Under the pieces are notes generated by a model that ran no database searches, was not told the DNA's origin, and saw only the letters and a list, made by a program, of their open reading frames with translations. Positions 1 through 7,827 of a DNA stretch of 39,629 nt are shown here, piece by piece; position 1 is the stretch's first letter, and each line of letters opens with the position of its first letter. The position numbers and the translations under genes are program-made. This stretch comes from Verrucomicrobiota bacterium (GTDB taxonomy: Bacteria; Verrucomicrobiota; Lentisphaeria; Victivallales; UBA1829). The stretch is taken from the NCBI GenBank assembly GCA_022703965.1, contig JAKJHH010000005.1:1-39629 (forward strand). The letters are read 5' to 3'.

Positions 1-257
1 GCCGCTCGGCGGGCAGGAATGAATTCCTGCACTCTGTTAAAATGCTTCGCATTTTACTTTTTATGGGATGACTGTGTGGGAGAACTTAATTTGGGGAGAG
101 CCTCTAAAAATTGAAATTCCTAAAATGCCAACGGTATTCCGACAGACAAAATCCGGGATTTCGACGGCAATGGACTGCCGTCGCTACCCGTTATCAGCTT
201 CTCCCCGTGCGCTGAGCGAAGCTGGAGCGCACTAATGGGGTGCAGGCGTCACGCCTG
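1..257. repeat. Hairpin-rich intergenic repeat cluster
   Basis: I see no gene here. The stretch holds a chain of inverted repeats: GCAGGAAT/ATTCCTGC at 13-30; AAAATGC-ttc-GCATTTT at 39-55; CGACGGCA/TGCCGTCG at 162-183; GTGCGCT/AGCGCAC around 207-232; and GCAGGCG-TCA-CGCCTGC at 242-258. Several recur elsewhere in the window: the 3-12 plus 39-51 pair at 13567-13598, the 162-197 segment inverted at 28208-28243, and the 242-258 palindrome at 35919-35935. It lies just 3' of the SGNH hydrolase gene and may help terminate or stabilise that transcript, but it has no convincing T-tract. Confidence 0.7.
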
Positions 258-1580
258 CTATTTCTCGGGGAAAAGATTAATTAGGGAATCGGCGAATATT
301 TTCATTCCGTCTGGGCCGGGATGATTGATCGCGTTGGACATCAGAGTCATGTAGGGGATTCCCTGACGCCAGAGACGTCCGTAACGTGCCGAAACATCCG
401 AAAGCGGAATATTGTTCTTTGCAGCGAATTCACGCAGAGTCTTAACGTAAATATTCGGATCTTCATCAATATCCTTCTGAGACTTGAGCTTTCTCCATTC
501 AGGCAGATCGTAATGAGGAGTATTTATAATCCACTCCGCGCCGATGCCTTTGAAGTCTGCAAGAATCTTACTGTAACGTTCATTTGTCTTCTCGGCGCTA
601 AAACCCTTGTCGTTGATGAATTCAGTAATAATCAGATCAGGCTTGAGAGCAAGGACTTTTTCCTGATAATTATGGATATCGCCAGCCGGAGCCGCAAAAT
701 AATTGTCGGTATTGTGTCCGGGCCATGCCTGAGTGAGAAGTTCGATATCGGCCTTCGGGAATCTGGCTTTAAGTCTTGTTACAAACTGAGCCTGCCAGCG
801 ATTCTTTTCCTTTTCAGGCAGAAATCCGCCGTCTGTTACGCTGTCACCCCAGGCGAGAATTCTGAGTTTTTCGCCGTTCCTGAGTTTTGCCATGGTCTTA
901 GGAAGCAGTTTTTCGGCAATTCCTTTCGATGACGCCGCAAGAGATTCAGGATATGCGGTCTCGGTCACAGGAAAGAGATTTGCATCGGAAAGTTTCGCCA
1001 GTCTCGGAGTTACAAAGACATTCAGTATTGCCCGCTCTCCTGCGGCAAGAGCCGGGACTTTGGGCATTGCCACATCGGGAGTTCCCTTCTTCAGAAGAAG
1101 TTTTTTGCCGTCCGCCGAAAGCACAATTGAGTCGATGCGCTGAGGTCCGTAGCTATAACTGATGAAAACGGTCTGTTTCTCCTTGATCGCGCCGTCTGCA
1201 AGACGTCCGACCGCGCCCCATGAGAGTTCAGCCTGATAGTCTTTTCCAAGCGCATAAGCTGTTCCGCCGGGTGCATCCGTTATTTTAAGAGTTGCAGGAT
1301 CAAGAGCGTATTTTATGGTGCATTCCTGAGCTCTGACACTGTTGAGTTTGTAGCCCTTGTTGAACTCCCATCCTTTGGGATTGTAGTCGGGGAAATTGAC
1401 AACTTTTTCATCGACGACTTTGACAATCGGAGCCGGATCAATCGCAAAAGTCTGCTCCAGAGCCGGAGAAAGCGAGACTTTAAGATTCCAGTCACCTGTA
1501 AGAGAAAAAACAGGCTCGGCAGCTACAGCAAGAGTCATCCCTGCCGCGACAGCAATTGCAGTACTTAGTGTTTTCTTCAT
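258..1580 (-). CDS. Secreted SGNH/GDSL-type hydrolase
   Basis: A 440-residue protein with a signal peptide (Lys-Lys, hydrophobic core, cleavage probably near AVAA at 18-21). Residues about 25-230 form an N-terminal domain I cannot name. Residues about 237-440 are an SGNH hydrolase fold: the block I motif GDSVTDGG places the nucleophile at Ser247, ITEFIND at 318-324 is the Asn block, and NHPGPDG carries His420. The usual Asp three residues before that His is not present (Ala417), so the triad is non-canonical, as in some related proteins with an N-x-x-N-H pattern. Family members are esterases or acetyl-carbohydrate deacetylases acting outside the cytoplasm; a glycan-deacetylating role beside the upstream glycosidase is inference. 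The gene has its own promoter and operator at 1612-1653. The stop codon (258-260) merges into a palindromic repeat. Confidence 0.88.
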   Translation of the reverse strand: MKKTLSTAIAVAAGMTLAVAAEPVFSLTGDWNLKVSLSPALEQTFAIDPAPIVKVVDEKVVNFPDYNPKGWEFNKGYKLNSVRAQECTIKYALDPATLKITDAPGGTAYALGKDYQAELSWGAVGRLADGAIKEKQTVFISYSYGPQRIDSIVLSADGKKLLLKKGTPDVAMPKVPALAAGERAILNVFVTPRLAKLSDANLFPVTETAYPESLAASSKGIAEKLLPKTMAKLRNGEKLRILAWGDSVTDGGFLPEKEKNRWQAQFVTRLKARFPKADIELLTQAWPGHNTDNYFAAPAGDIHNYQEKVLALKPDLIITEFINDKGFSAEKTNERYSKILADFKGIGAEWIINTPHYDLPEWRKLKSQKDIDEDPNIYVKTLREFAAKNNIPLSDVSARYGRLWRQGIPYMTLMSNAINHPGPDGMKIFADSLINLFPEK

Positions 1581-1611
1581 GAACAGCTTCCTTGAGTTAA
1601 ATTCAATATCG

Positions 1612-1653
1612 TGTAATCGTTTACAAGATATCAGAACTCATGTTTTTTGTCAA
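1612..1653 (-). promoter_or_regulatory. Promoter with LacI-type operator for the SGNH hydrolase gene
   Basis: Read on the minus strand there is a TTGACA -35 (1648-1653), a 17-nt spacer and a TATCTT -10 (1625-1630). Immediately downstream, touching the -10, lies TGTAATCGTTTACA (1612-1625). It is a near-perfect palindrome around a central CG, which is the typical form of LacI/GalR-family operators. Its position over the start region predicts repression. No canonical LacI-family protein with a LacI-type HTH is encoded in the window, so the regulator would have to be elsewhere. Confidence 0.75.
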
Positions 1654-1662
1654 TAGCGGAAC

Positions 1663-4600
1663 TTAAAGTCCGGCACTGATAGCGACAATGCAGGGGACAG
1701 CTTCGGCGCAGGCGGAAACGACTTTTATATTCTTTATTGTTTTCTCGGGGTTAAGATTTTTCCAGCTCGTGCAATAAAGTCCAATGCGAGGAGCAGCAGG
1801 ATTAGCACCTTCCCATGCAATATATCCGTCGCTGATTGCTTTAGGATCATACCAGTCAGAATTCTGAGCTCCGCCCGTAATCGTAAAACGGACTTCAGAG
1901 CCGTCATCATATCTGATGAGGTAATCGAACTGTTTTTCATTGCGTCCGCCCCAGGCCGATGAATGCAGGAAATAAAGGGATGAGCATTTCAGTCCGACCG
2001 GAATATCAGGAGAAGTCGCCGGAAATATATCAATTGCCCCCTTCAAAATAATGCAGGATTTTCCACCATTCTTTTCGGGATCGATTACCTTGAACGGAAC
2101 ACCTGCGTAAACGCCCTGTCCGACAGGGAAATTGCGGAGATCCATTTTTCCTTGATCCGTCCAACCGCCCTTGCCGTCGCCGGCGACTTCATCACGAAAG
2201 CCCATGTTAACGGCGGCGCTTATGTCGATGAACGTGCATTTTGCCGGATCGACGCTGTATCCTTTGCGTGCGGCGTCGTAATCGGCTTTCTGTTTTTTTC
2301 TGAGCTCGGCAAGCTCGGCGTCATAAACTGCGAGTTCGGCATCAAGAGATTTCTGCATCTTTTGCAATTCTGTCGAGCATCGTTCAGGAGTCCATGGAAG
2401 TTTCCCCTGCTCCGCCATCGGCTTGGCTGAAACCGCTATTATAACGCGCTCCTGCGAGGGAAGAAGGATCTTAATACCCTTCGCAAGATCAGCCCGAGTC
2501 CATTCCGCAGACTTGCCGTCCTTCAGGAAAGGAGAAAATGAAATAAGGTCGCTTACGTATGAAACAGTAGCTTTTCCGGCAGGATCGGGAATGAAATTAA
2601 CGATCTCATGATTTCTGCCGCTCCAGTTGCAGAAATAATATATGTCAACGTTTTCACGTTTGATGCGACGGATTTCCAGCTCAGGAAGGCTTTTGCCTGT
2701 CGAAGCGGAAAGCGCCTTCCACGGAATCTGATAAGCGGCTTTCTGCGCAAGGAAACTGAACAGAGCTGAAGCCGCCTGCGTGTTGATATCCTCCATAGCC
2801 ACGTAAAAGACTTTGCCCTTACCTATAGTTTTCTGAGTAATACAAGGCTTTCCGTCCTGACGGCTCAGAACTGTTTCCGCATCGACAAGTTCGATATCGC
2901 GGAAAGAAGAGAATTTAAGATCAGCACCAATATTGAGACTTGAGGACACTTTCTGCGGAAGCTCTCCTTTTTTTCTGACACCAAGCAGAGCCTCTGCGGA
3001 AAGAGGACGCGCCATGTAATCATAGTCGAGCGAGCTTCCGCAGACAATTGCAGTTCCGCCTTGTTCCACATAATTCTTGAGTCCGGCAAGAGTTTCGGGA
3101 AAAACATATTTTGAGTACGGAACTATAATGATTTTCGCCTGCGGAGCCCCTTTTTCAGAAAGCTCCTGTTCACATATGACTCCGGCAGGAGCCTGAAGCG
3201 AAGCAAGCGCTTCATACCAGGCAAGACAATGTTTCTGGTAATTGCTGACTTGTCCTGCTCCGGATACAGGAAGAGGATTATGCCAGAGAGTCGGAATCGA
3301 ATACATCAGCATGATATCTTTCTGTGCTCTCGGATAAGGCAGGACAAGCTCGGCGATTTTATCCACTTCATCGCTGAAGTCCTTCATGCCCTTGAGCGAG
3401 TCCATCGGATAAAGATAAGGATTGAGGAGAGCTGGGGGCATATTCTTGCTTCTGCCCTCGCGCTTTGCGTCTTCGAGAGTTTTCCAGCCGAAATCGCGGC
3501 CTCCCTTCCACCAGCAGTATATTTGAGAACCGCTGACATCGTGAAAGACCTCGAACCAGAGAAGAGCCGGAAAGTCTCCGCGTTTGACGCTGACTCTGCC
3601 CAGTTCCGCGTGGCTGCGTGTCACATAACTTTCCTGATTCATAACAGGCTTACCCTGAGCAAATGCCGAGGCAAGATCATAGTTGAATGTAGTCAAGACT
3701 CTCTTGCTGTTCAGGACTTCAAACATCCAGTCGACTTTCTGCTCCTCGAAAACACCGAAAGGAACTCCGCCTTCCGTGCCGAAGATATCGGCTTTTTTCA
3801 TGAGCTTATAATAGTCCATTCCGTTCAAAGGCTGCCAGAGCGAGGCGATGGAAATTTCAATGTCGAAATAAGTCTTTTCTCTTGCGTCTACTTCCTTTAT
3901 GGATGATACAGCCTCGCTGAAAAATTCATTGAAGCGGTCACCGAGGAAAAGCATCCATTCTCCGAACATCGCCTTGTTTGAGGAAGGATTGGAGTTGATG
4001 ACCTGAGCAAAAGATTTCAGATACTCATCCCCCCATGCCTTATGGAGCTTAGTTATGTCATTGGAATATTTGCTGCGCAGATACTCTGAAAAAAGAAGTT
4101 TGTTGACCGGATGCAGCGAATGATACCACTGAACTTCGTTGACAATCTCATAGACCCAGGGATTGTTTTTGCCTTCATTTAACCAATAACGTGCACCTTC
4201 ACGGAAGTATGTATTGTAGATAAGCTTTGCAACAGGCTCCTCGGGAGTGTATGGCAGGAAGCCTCCGCTGTGAACCATATTTTCAGGAAGTCCGGCCTCG
4301 CGGACACGCTTCAGCACGCCCTTGTTGAAACAGATGTCCAGCCAGAGGCTGGAGTAATCGACAACAATCGGAAGGGACTTCAAACTTGCACGGTGGCGCA
4401 GTCTCTCATTCCAATGTTGACGGTAAGGATTTCCAAGCAGAAGATCGGCCTTTTCAGGAGTGAAATTAAGCTCGTCCAGAACATCGTTCATCACGTGGCG
4501 CGGACGAGTATATTCGTGAACGCAGTTGAAGCCGAGTCGCGCGGCCTTCTCAGCACTGAGCATGTCTGTAAGCAGATCATTTTTCTCGAAAGGCGGCAAT

Positions 4601-5355
4601 GAGTTGACTTCGCCGAACTCCCAGGAGTTACTTGTGTCGTTGACTCCGAGCATGAAAACAGGACGCCCATTCATCCAAAAAGTACCGTTTTTGATTTCCG
4701 GCCGCATCTGAGCGTCGCTTTTAAGAGGATATATGAAAGCGTTTTGTTTCGGATTTTCAGCAGGAGCAAGTCCGGCAGGATTGACAATAATGGATTTTAC
4801 TGTAAAAGACGATGCATAATTGCCGCCAATTCCGAAAGTTCCGGAAGAAAGAGGCTCGGTATCCTTGAATTCACCGATCAGTTTTCCTGAGACTTTCACG
4901 CCGAGAAGTCCTTTGTTCACCGAAAAAGAGATTTCCAGATTGCTGAGGTCGGAGGCAACGTTCTTATAGAGCACAGAACCGAGTTCCTGAATTCCGCTCT
5001 TAGTATGTTTGCGAACTCTGAGAGTCCCCTTGCCAGGCTCATCGATTTCAGCCATATAATAATCGGGATAACGCATATGAGAATAAATGATGAATGCCGA
5101 GTAGCCGGAACGTCCGAACTTCACAGTCACTTCATAATCCTTGAAGGATGAGGCTGCCTTGCAGAGCATTGCCGGATTCTGCTTTTCGGAACTCACATTG
5201 AGGATTCCGGAAGAAATCTTGAAGCAATCCGTATAATCTTTAGGAATATTCCAGCTCTCAAGTCCATTGGAAAAGTCATCCTGAAAAAGCGGAGCGGCAC
5301 AGCATATAATTCCTGCGAAACACAGAAAAGAGGCAAGAATGGAGGCTATTTTCAT
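1663..5355 (-). CDS. Large secreted GH42-like beta-galactosidase family protein
   Basis: A 1230-residue protein. I start it at the ATG at 5355: GGAG lies 9 nt upstream, a signal peptide follows directly (MKIASILASFLCF..., ending near CCAA), and the start clears the preceding stop by 28 nt. An in-frame ATG at 5361 is only 3 nt from the GGAG. Residues about 22-195 look like a concanavalin-type laminin-G/DUF1080-like domain. A glycosidase barrel follows, with VYEIVNE (acid/base candidate Glu407), the GH42-type stretch FSEYLRSKYSNDITKLHKAW, and a nucleophile candidate in MNQES (Glu574). A class-I-glutamine-amidotransferase-like trimerisation segment (IIVPYSKYVFP..., NYVEQGGTAIV) comes next, then a charged helical segment and an unassigned C-terminal beta domain. 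The protein is longer than ordinary GH42 enzymes because of the added end domains. Substrate is unknown. Confidence 0.85.
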   Translation of the reverse strand: MKIASILASFLCFAGIICCAAPLFQDDFSNGLESWNIPKDYTDCFKISSGILNVSSEKQNPAMLCKAASSFKDYEVTVKFGRSGYSAFIIYSHMRYPDYYMAEIDEPGKGTLRVRKHTKSGIQELGSVLYKNVASDLSNLEISFSVNKGLLGVKVSGKLIGEFKDTEPLSSGTFGIGGNYASSFTVKSIIVNPAGLAPAENPKQNAFIYPLKSDAQMRPEIKNGTFWMNGRPVFMLGVNDTSNSWEFGEVNSLPPFEKNDLLTDMLSAEKAARLGFNCVHEYTRPRHVMNDVLDELNFTPEKADLLLGNPYRQHWNERLRHRASLKSLPIVVDYSSLWLDICFNKGVLKRVREAGLPENMVHSGGFLPYTPEEPVAKLIYNTYFREGARYWLNEGKNNPWVYEIVNEVQWYHSLHPVNKLLFSEYLRSKYSNDITKLHKAWGDEYLKSFAQVINSNPSSNKAMFGEWMLFLGDRFNEFFSEAVSSIKEVDAREKTYFDIEISIASLWQPLNGMDYYKLMKKADIFGTEGGVPFGVFEEQKVDWMFEVLNSKRVLTTFNYDLASAFAQGKPVMNQESYVTRSHAELGRVSVKRGDFPALLWFEVFHDVSGSQIYCWWKGGRDFGWKTLEDAKREGRSKNMPPALLNPYLYPMDSLKGMKDFSDEVDKIAELVLPYPRAQKDIMLMYSIPTLWHNPLPVSGAGQVSNYQKHCLAWYEALASLQAPAGVICEQELSEKGAPQAKIIIVPYSKYVFPETLAGLKNYVEQGGTAIVCGSSLDYDYMARPLSAEALLGVRKKGELPQKVSSSLNIGADLKFSSFRDIELVDAETVLSRQDGKPCITQKTIGKGKVFYVAMEDINTQAASALFSFLAQKAAYQIPWKALSASTGKSLPELEIRRIKRENVDIYYFCNWSGRNHEIVNFIPDPAGKATVSYVSDLISFSPFLKDGKSAEWTRADLAKGIKILLPSQERVIIAVSAKPMAEQGKLPWTPERCSTELQKMQKSLDAELAVYDAELAELRKKQKADYDAARKGYSVDPAKCTFIDISAAVNMGFRDEVAGDGKGGWTDQGKMDLRNFPVGQGVYAGVPFKVIDPEKNGGKSCIILKGAIDIFPATSPDIPVGLKCSSLYFLHSSAWGGRNEKQFDYLIRYDDGSEVRFTITGGAQNSDWYDPKAISDGYIAWEGANPAAPRIGLYCTSWKNLNPEKTIKNIKVVSACAEAVPCIVAISAGL

Positions 5356-5383
5356 AAACATTATCTCCGTTGAATATGAGTTA

Positions 5384-5986
5384 TTATTCGTAATCGTCGC
5401 GGAAAAGACGGAAGACCACTTCATTGGTTTTGAGCATGGCAGTATGCCCGTCAACAAAAACGAATGAGGCTGAATTTGCGCCATGACGGTATTTCACGTA
5501 AGCACCGCCTGCAATGTTATTGAAATTCCAGGAGTCAGTCCACCAGTTCGAGCCGTCTGCAAGGATGATATCCTTGGAAGGCTTCTTCACCTGAGTGATT
5601 TCAAGAGGCTTCCCGTCGCTTGTACTCAGAGCCGGGCTCAAAGAGGCGTTGTAACAGTAAGACCATGTTGTTGTCTTCTCGGCAGCCGGACAGCGGAATA
5701 TGGAGTTTTCAGTAGTGCTGTATCCCTTTACATCGCCGACACGTCTGAGCACATCATCCCACTTGGCACCACCCCAGCTTTCATGAACGGGAGGCCAGTA
5801 ACGTCCGCCATAAGTATCGCCGTAATTGACGAGAGCAAGATGGACTTGTTTAAGATTTGAAACGCAACGAATCTGCTTTGCGACATCACGCGATCTGCCG
5901 AGAGCAGGAAGCAGCATCGCGGCAAGTATCGCGATAATCGCTATCACCACCAAAAGCTCAATTAAGGTAAAGGATTTTCTTCTCAT
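5384..5986 (-). CDS. Pseudopilin with prepilin-type N-terminal methylation motif (DUF1559-like)
   Basis: A 200-residue protein beginning [17 protein letters not shown], the classic type IV prepilin signal with cleavage after a short charged leader and Glu at mature position 5. The hydrophobic helix ends at AAMLLPALG. The body contains [20 protein letters not shown] and ends with a C-terminal VFVDGHTAM segment, the H-x-DG-like pattern of planctomycete/lentisphaeral pseudopilins. An upstream ATG at 6010 exists, but the 5986 start has GAGGAG 8 nt away. Such proteins are thought to be inserted into the inner membrane or assembled as minor pilins of a type II-like secretion system. Here it leads a glycosidase operon, so a role in secreting or displaying that enzyme is possible but unproven. 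Confidence 0.92.
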   Translation of the reverse strand: MRRKSFTLIELLVVIAIIAILAAMLLPALGRSRDVAKQIRCVSNLKQVHLALVNYGDTYGGRYWPPVHESWGGAKWDDVLRRVGDVKGYSTTENSIFRCPAAEKTTTWSYCYNASLSPALSTSDGKPLEITQVKKPSKDIILADGSNWWTDSWNFNNIAGGAYVKYRHGANSASFVFVDGHTAMLKTNEVVFRLFRDDYE

Positions 5987-6008
5987 TTTGACATCTCCTC
6001 TTGAATCC

Positions 6009-6037
6009 ATTATAAACTGTATATATCTTTAAGTCAA
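6009..6037 (-). promoter_or_regulatory. Promoter of the pseudopilin-glycosidase operon with regulator half-site
   Basis: On the minus strand: TTGACT (6032-6037), 17-nt spacer, TATAAT (6009-6014). The spacer includes the reverse complement of AACTGTATATAT (6016-6027). This resembles the ACTGTTATAT units in the divergent regulator promoter about 60 bp away, so both promoters appear to be under the same DNA-binding protein. Confidence 0.75.
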
Positions 6038-6076
6038 TGCATAGATGATGTTATTTTAAAAATCAGCCATAAATTA

Positions 6077-6105
6077 TTGCAAACTGTTATATACTGTTAT
6101 ATAAT
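6077..6105 (+). promoter_or_regulatory. Promoter and direct-repeat operator of the GntR-SBP regulator
   Basis: TTGCAA (6077-6082), 17-nt spacer and TATAAT (6100-6105). The spacer and -10 consist of two tandem copies of ACTGTTATAT with a 10-bp period (6083-6102), so a bound repressor would cover the RNA polymerase contact. This predicts autoregulation by the adjacent GntR-type protein. Confidence 0.75.
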
Positions 6106-6126
6106 ATAAAAAACAGGAAAAATGAA

Positions 6127-7524
6127 ATGAAAGAAGCAAACAGCAATCCTCCAAAAACTCGCATAATATATGGCGAACTCGAAAGGAAAATCCTGAGCGG
6201 AGAGCTGAGAGAGGGAGAACGTCTCTACAGCGTCCGTCAGATTGCCTCCGAATATAATGTCAGTACTGCTGTCGCTCTTGCCGCTTACAAGTATCTGGAA
6301 AAGAAAAAACTCATAGTAAGAGAAGCGGGACGAGGCACCTTTGTCCGGAAAATCCGTAAGACAGACGACTCGAGTACTCGCATATGCTGCTGGAATGGAG
6401 TATTCCCGATAAACCACGCCGCCAACGTATTCCGCGATCCGCCGCCGGACTTCAAAACCGAATTCCAGCCCTTCTTCACCAATGAGTATGAGAACTATAT
6501 GGAATATATAGAATTCCTCGAAAAGGCAGGAACGGATAACAGTAGCGTTCCGGATATTATTTCAGTTGATGAAGGTCTTTTGCCGATACTCGGGGCCAAA
6601 GGCTTATTAAGCCCGCTGGATCAGTTTCTCTCCAAAGGCAAAGGCGTAAGAAGAGAAGATTTCGATGAAAAACTTCTACAGGGAATGAGCTACGGTGGAA
6701 AACTTTTTGCAGTTCCTTCAAGCTATTCTCCGTGCATACTCTTCTGGAACAGGAAACTCTTTGCGGATAAAGGTCTTAAAGAGCCTGACAGAAACTGGAC
6801 ATGGAATGATTTTTACAAAGCTGCATCCGATATGACATGTATAGCGCCGTCAGGACAGATATCATCATACGGACTCGGCATCACTTTCAGCATCAACAGC
6901 TATGCCCCCTTTATTTATCAGAACGGCGGAGAAATTTTCGACCGCAACGGTTCCTGCGCAATAGGAAGCCGCGAGGCCTGCGAAGCCCTCGGCTTCTTCT
7001 CAAAACTATATAACATGCCCGGAGTCTGCTCGCATCGTTATGGAGATCCCCGAAGCGCACTGGCAGATCTAATGAGCAACGGTAACATGGCAATGCTGCT
7101 CGGTGATGCCATAGAATATCATTTATTAAAAGGAAAAATGCCAGAAAACTCCTTCGGAATGACAAGAGTTCCGGGAATAAACGGACGCCATAACACATCC
7201 TCATCCGTGACCGGCTGGGCAATTCCGGCAGGCTCGGCGAATCCGGAAAAGAGTTTCAAACTGCTTGTTTCCGCCTATAAGAACGGAAAAGTTAAAAATC
7301 TTGCCGCGGCTCACAACACATTTCCAGCCTTCAAAACCGACTCGGAAACTATTCCGCAAGTCGCTATTGATCTAGTCCCTGAAATCAGCTATTCCCTGCA
7401 ATCGCAGAGTCCGGCCGCCTTCAACGCTATAAATTCCACCTTAACAAGTTTCATAAAGCACAAATTGGCACTAGCCCCTGAAAAAATCAGGGAATTCCAG
7501 AACAAAATCAACGCCTCCCTCTGA
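6127..7524 (+). CDS. GntR-type DNA-binding domain fused to an ABC solute-binding-protein domain
   Basis: A 465-residue protein with two clear parts. Residues about 10-78 are a GntR-family winged helix (SGELREGERLYSVRQIA, NVSTAVALAAYKYLEKKKLI, GRGTFVRK). Residues about 90-465 resemble extracellular solute-binding protein family 1, the sugar-binding lipoproteins of ABC importers: PDIISVDE, LLSPLDQF, a hinge-like YGGKLFAVPSSYSPCILFWN, and WTWNDFYKAASDMT. There is no signal peptide or lipobox, so the sugar-binding fold must sit in the cytoplasm as the effector domain. It is divergent from the pseudopilin/GH42 operon, and both promoters carry matching half-sites. Inference: a one-component repressor whose ligand is a glycan breakdown product. 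AGGA stands 8 nt before the start. LacI-like effector domains are the usual partners of such regulators; a family-1 solute-binding partner is less common. Confidence 0.9.
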   Translation: MKEANSNPPKTRIIYGELERKILSGELREGERLYSVRQIASEYNVSTAVALAAYKYLEKKKLIVREAGRGTFVRKIRKTDDSSTRICCWNGVFPINHAANVFRDPPPDFKTEFQPFFTNEYENYMEYIEFLEKAGTDNSSVPDIISVDEGLLPILGAKGLLSPLDQFLSKGKGVRREDFDEKLLQGMSYGGKLFAVPSSYSPCILFWNRKLFADKGLKEPDRNWTWNDFYKAASDMTCIAPSGQISSYGLGITFSINSYAPFIYQNGGEIFDRNGSCAIGSREACEALGFFSKLYNMPGVCSHRYGDPRSALADLMSNGNMAMLLGDAIEYHLLKGKMPENSFGMTRVPGINGRHNTSSSVTGWAIPAGSANPEKSFKLLVSAYKNGKVKNLAAAHNTFPAFKTDSETIPQVAIDLVPEISYSLQSQSPAAFNAINSTLTSFIKHKLALAPEKIREFQNKINASL

Positions 7525-7827
7525 AAAAGATCAGCAGGACGGGAAAAATTTTCCGGAAAAGCTTTGTAACTTTTGCACAGTTTCAGACGAATAATCAGCG
7601 GAAGATTTTATCTGAAATTGTTTTTACCACGGATGGAAACTGCGATTTCAGACAAAAACAAGCCCCTTAAGGACAACGAATTACAGAAACTCCTCCCATT
7701 CTGTAAAAATTGTCTCAAATCTTTCGCCGAAGCCCTGCGGCACAGTGAATGCAAGAAGTTTCCATCCTGAACGGATCGGAAAAAGTCCGTCCGTCGTAAA
7801 TAAGCAAAGCTAAGAAAGGAAAGAACA
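7525..7827. other. Gene-free leader region with nested inverted repeats
   Basis: Between the GntR-SBP gene and the acidic repeat protein I see no convincing gene. The region contains TTTTCCGGAAAA (7549-7560), TCTGAAAT/ATTTCAGA (7611-7618 and 7645-7652), an 8-bp stem TTACAGAA/TTCTGTAA with a 10-nt loop containing CTCCTCCC (7681-7706), and an outer 11-bp perfect pair GGATGGAAACT/AGTTTCCATCC (7631-7641 and 7757-7767). This could be a structured 5' leader or small RNA for the downstream gene. I cannot match it to a known riboswitch. Confidence 0.4.

Noticed and set aside
7573-7770. A 65-codon plus-strand frame upstream of the two-repeat protein
   Set aside because: It begins at TTG without a ribosome site, the internal ATG at 7633 also lacks one, and the sequence is explained by inverted repeats.
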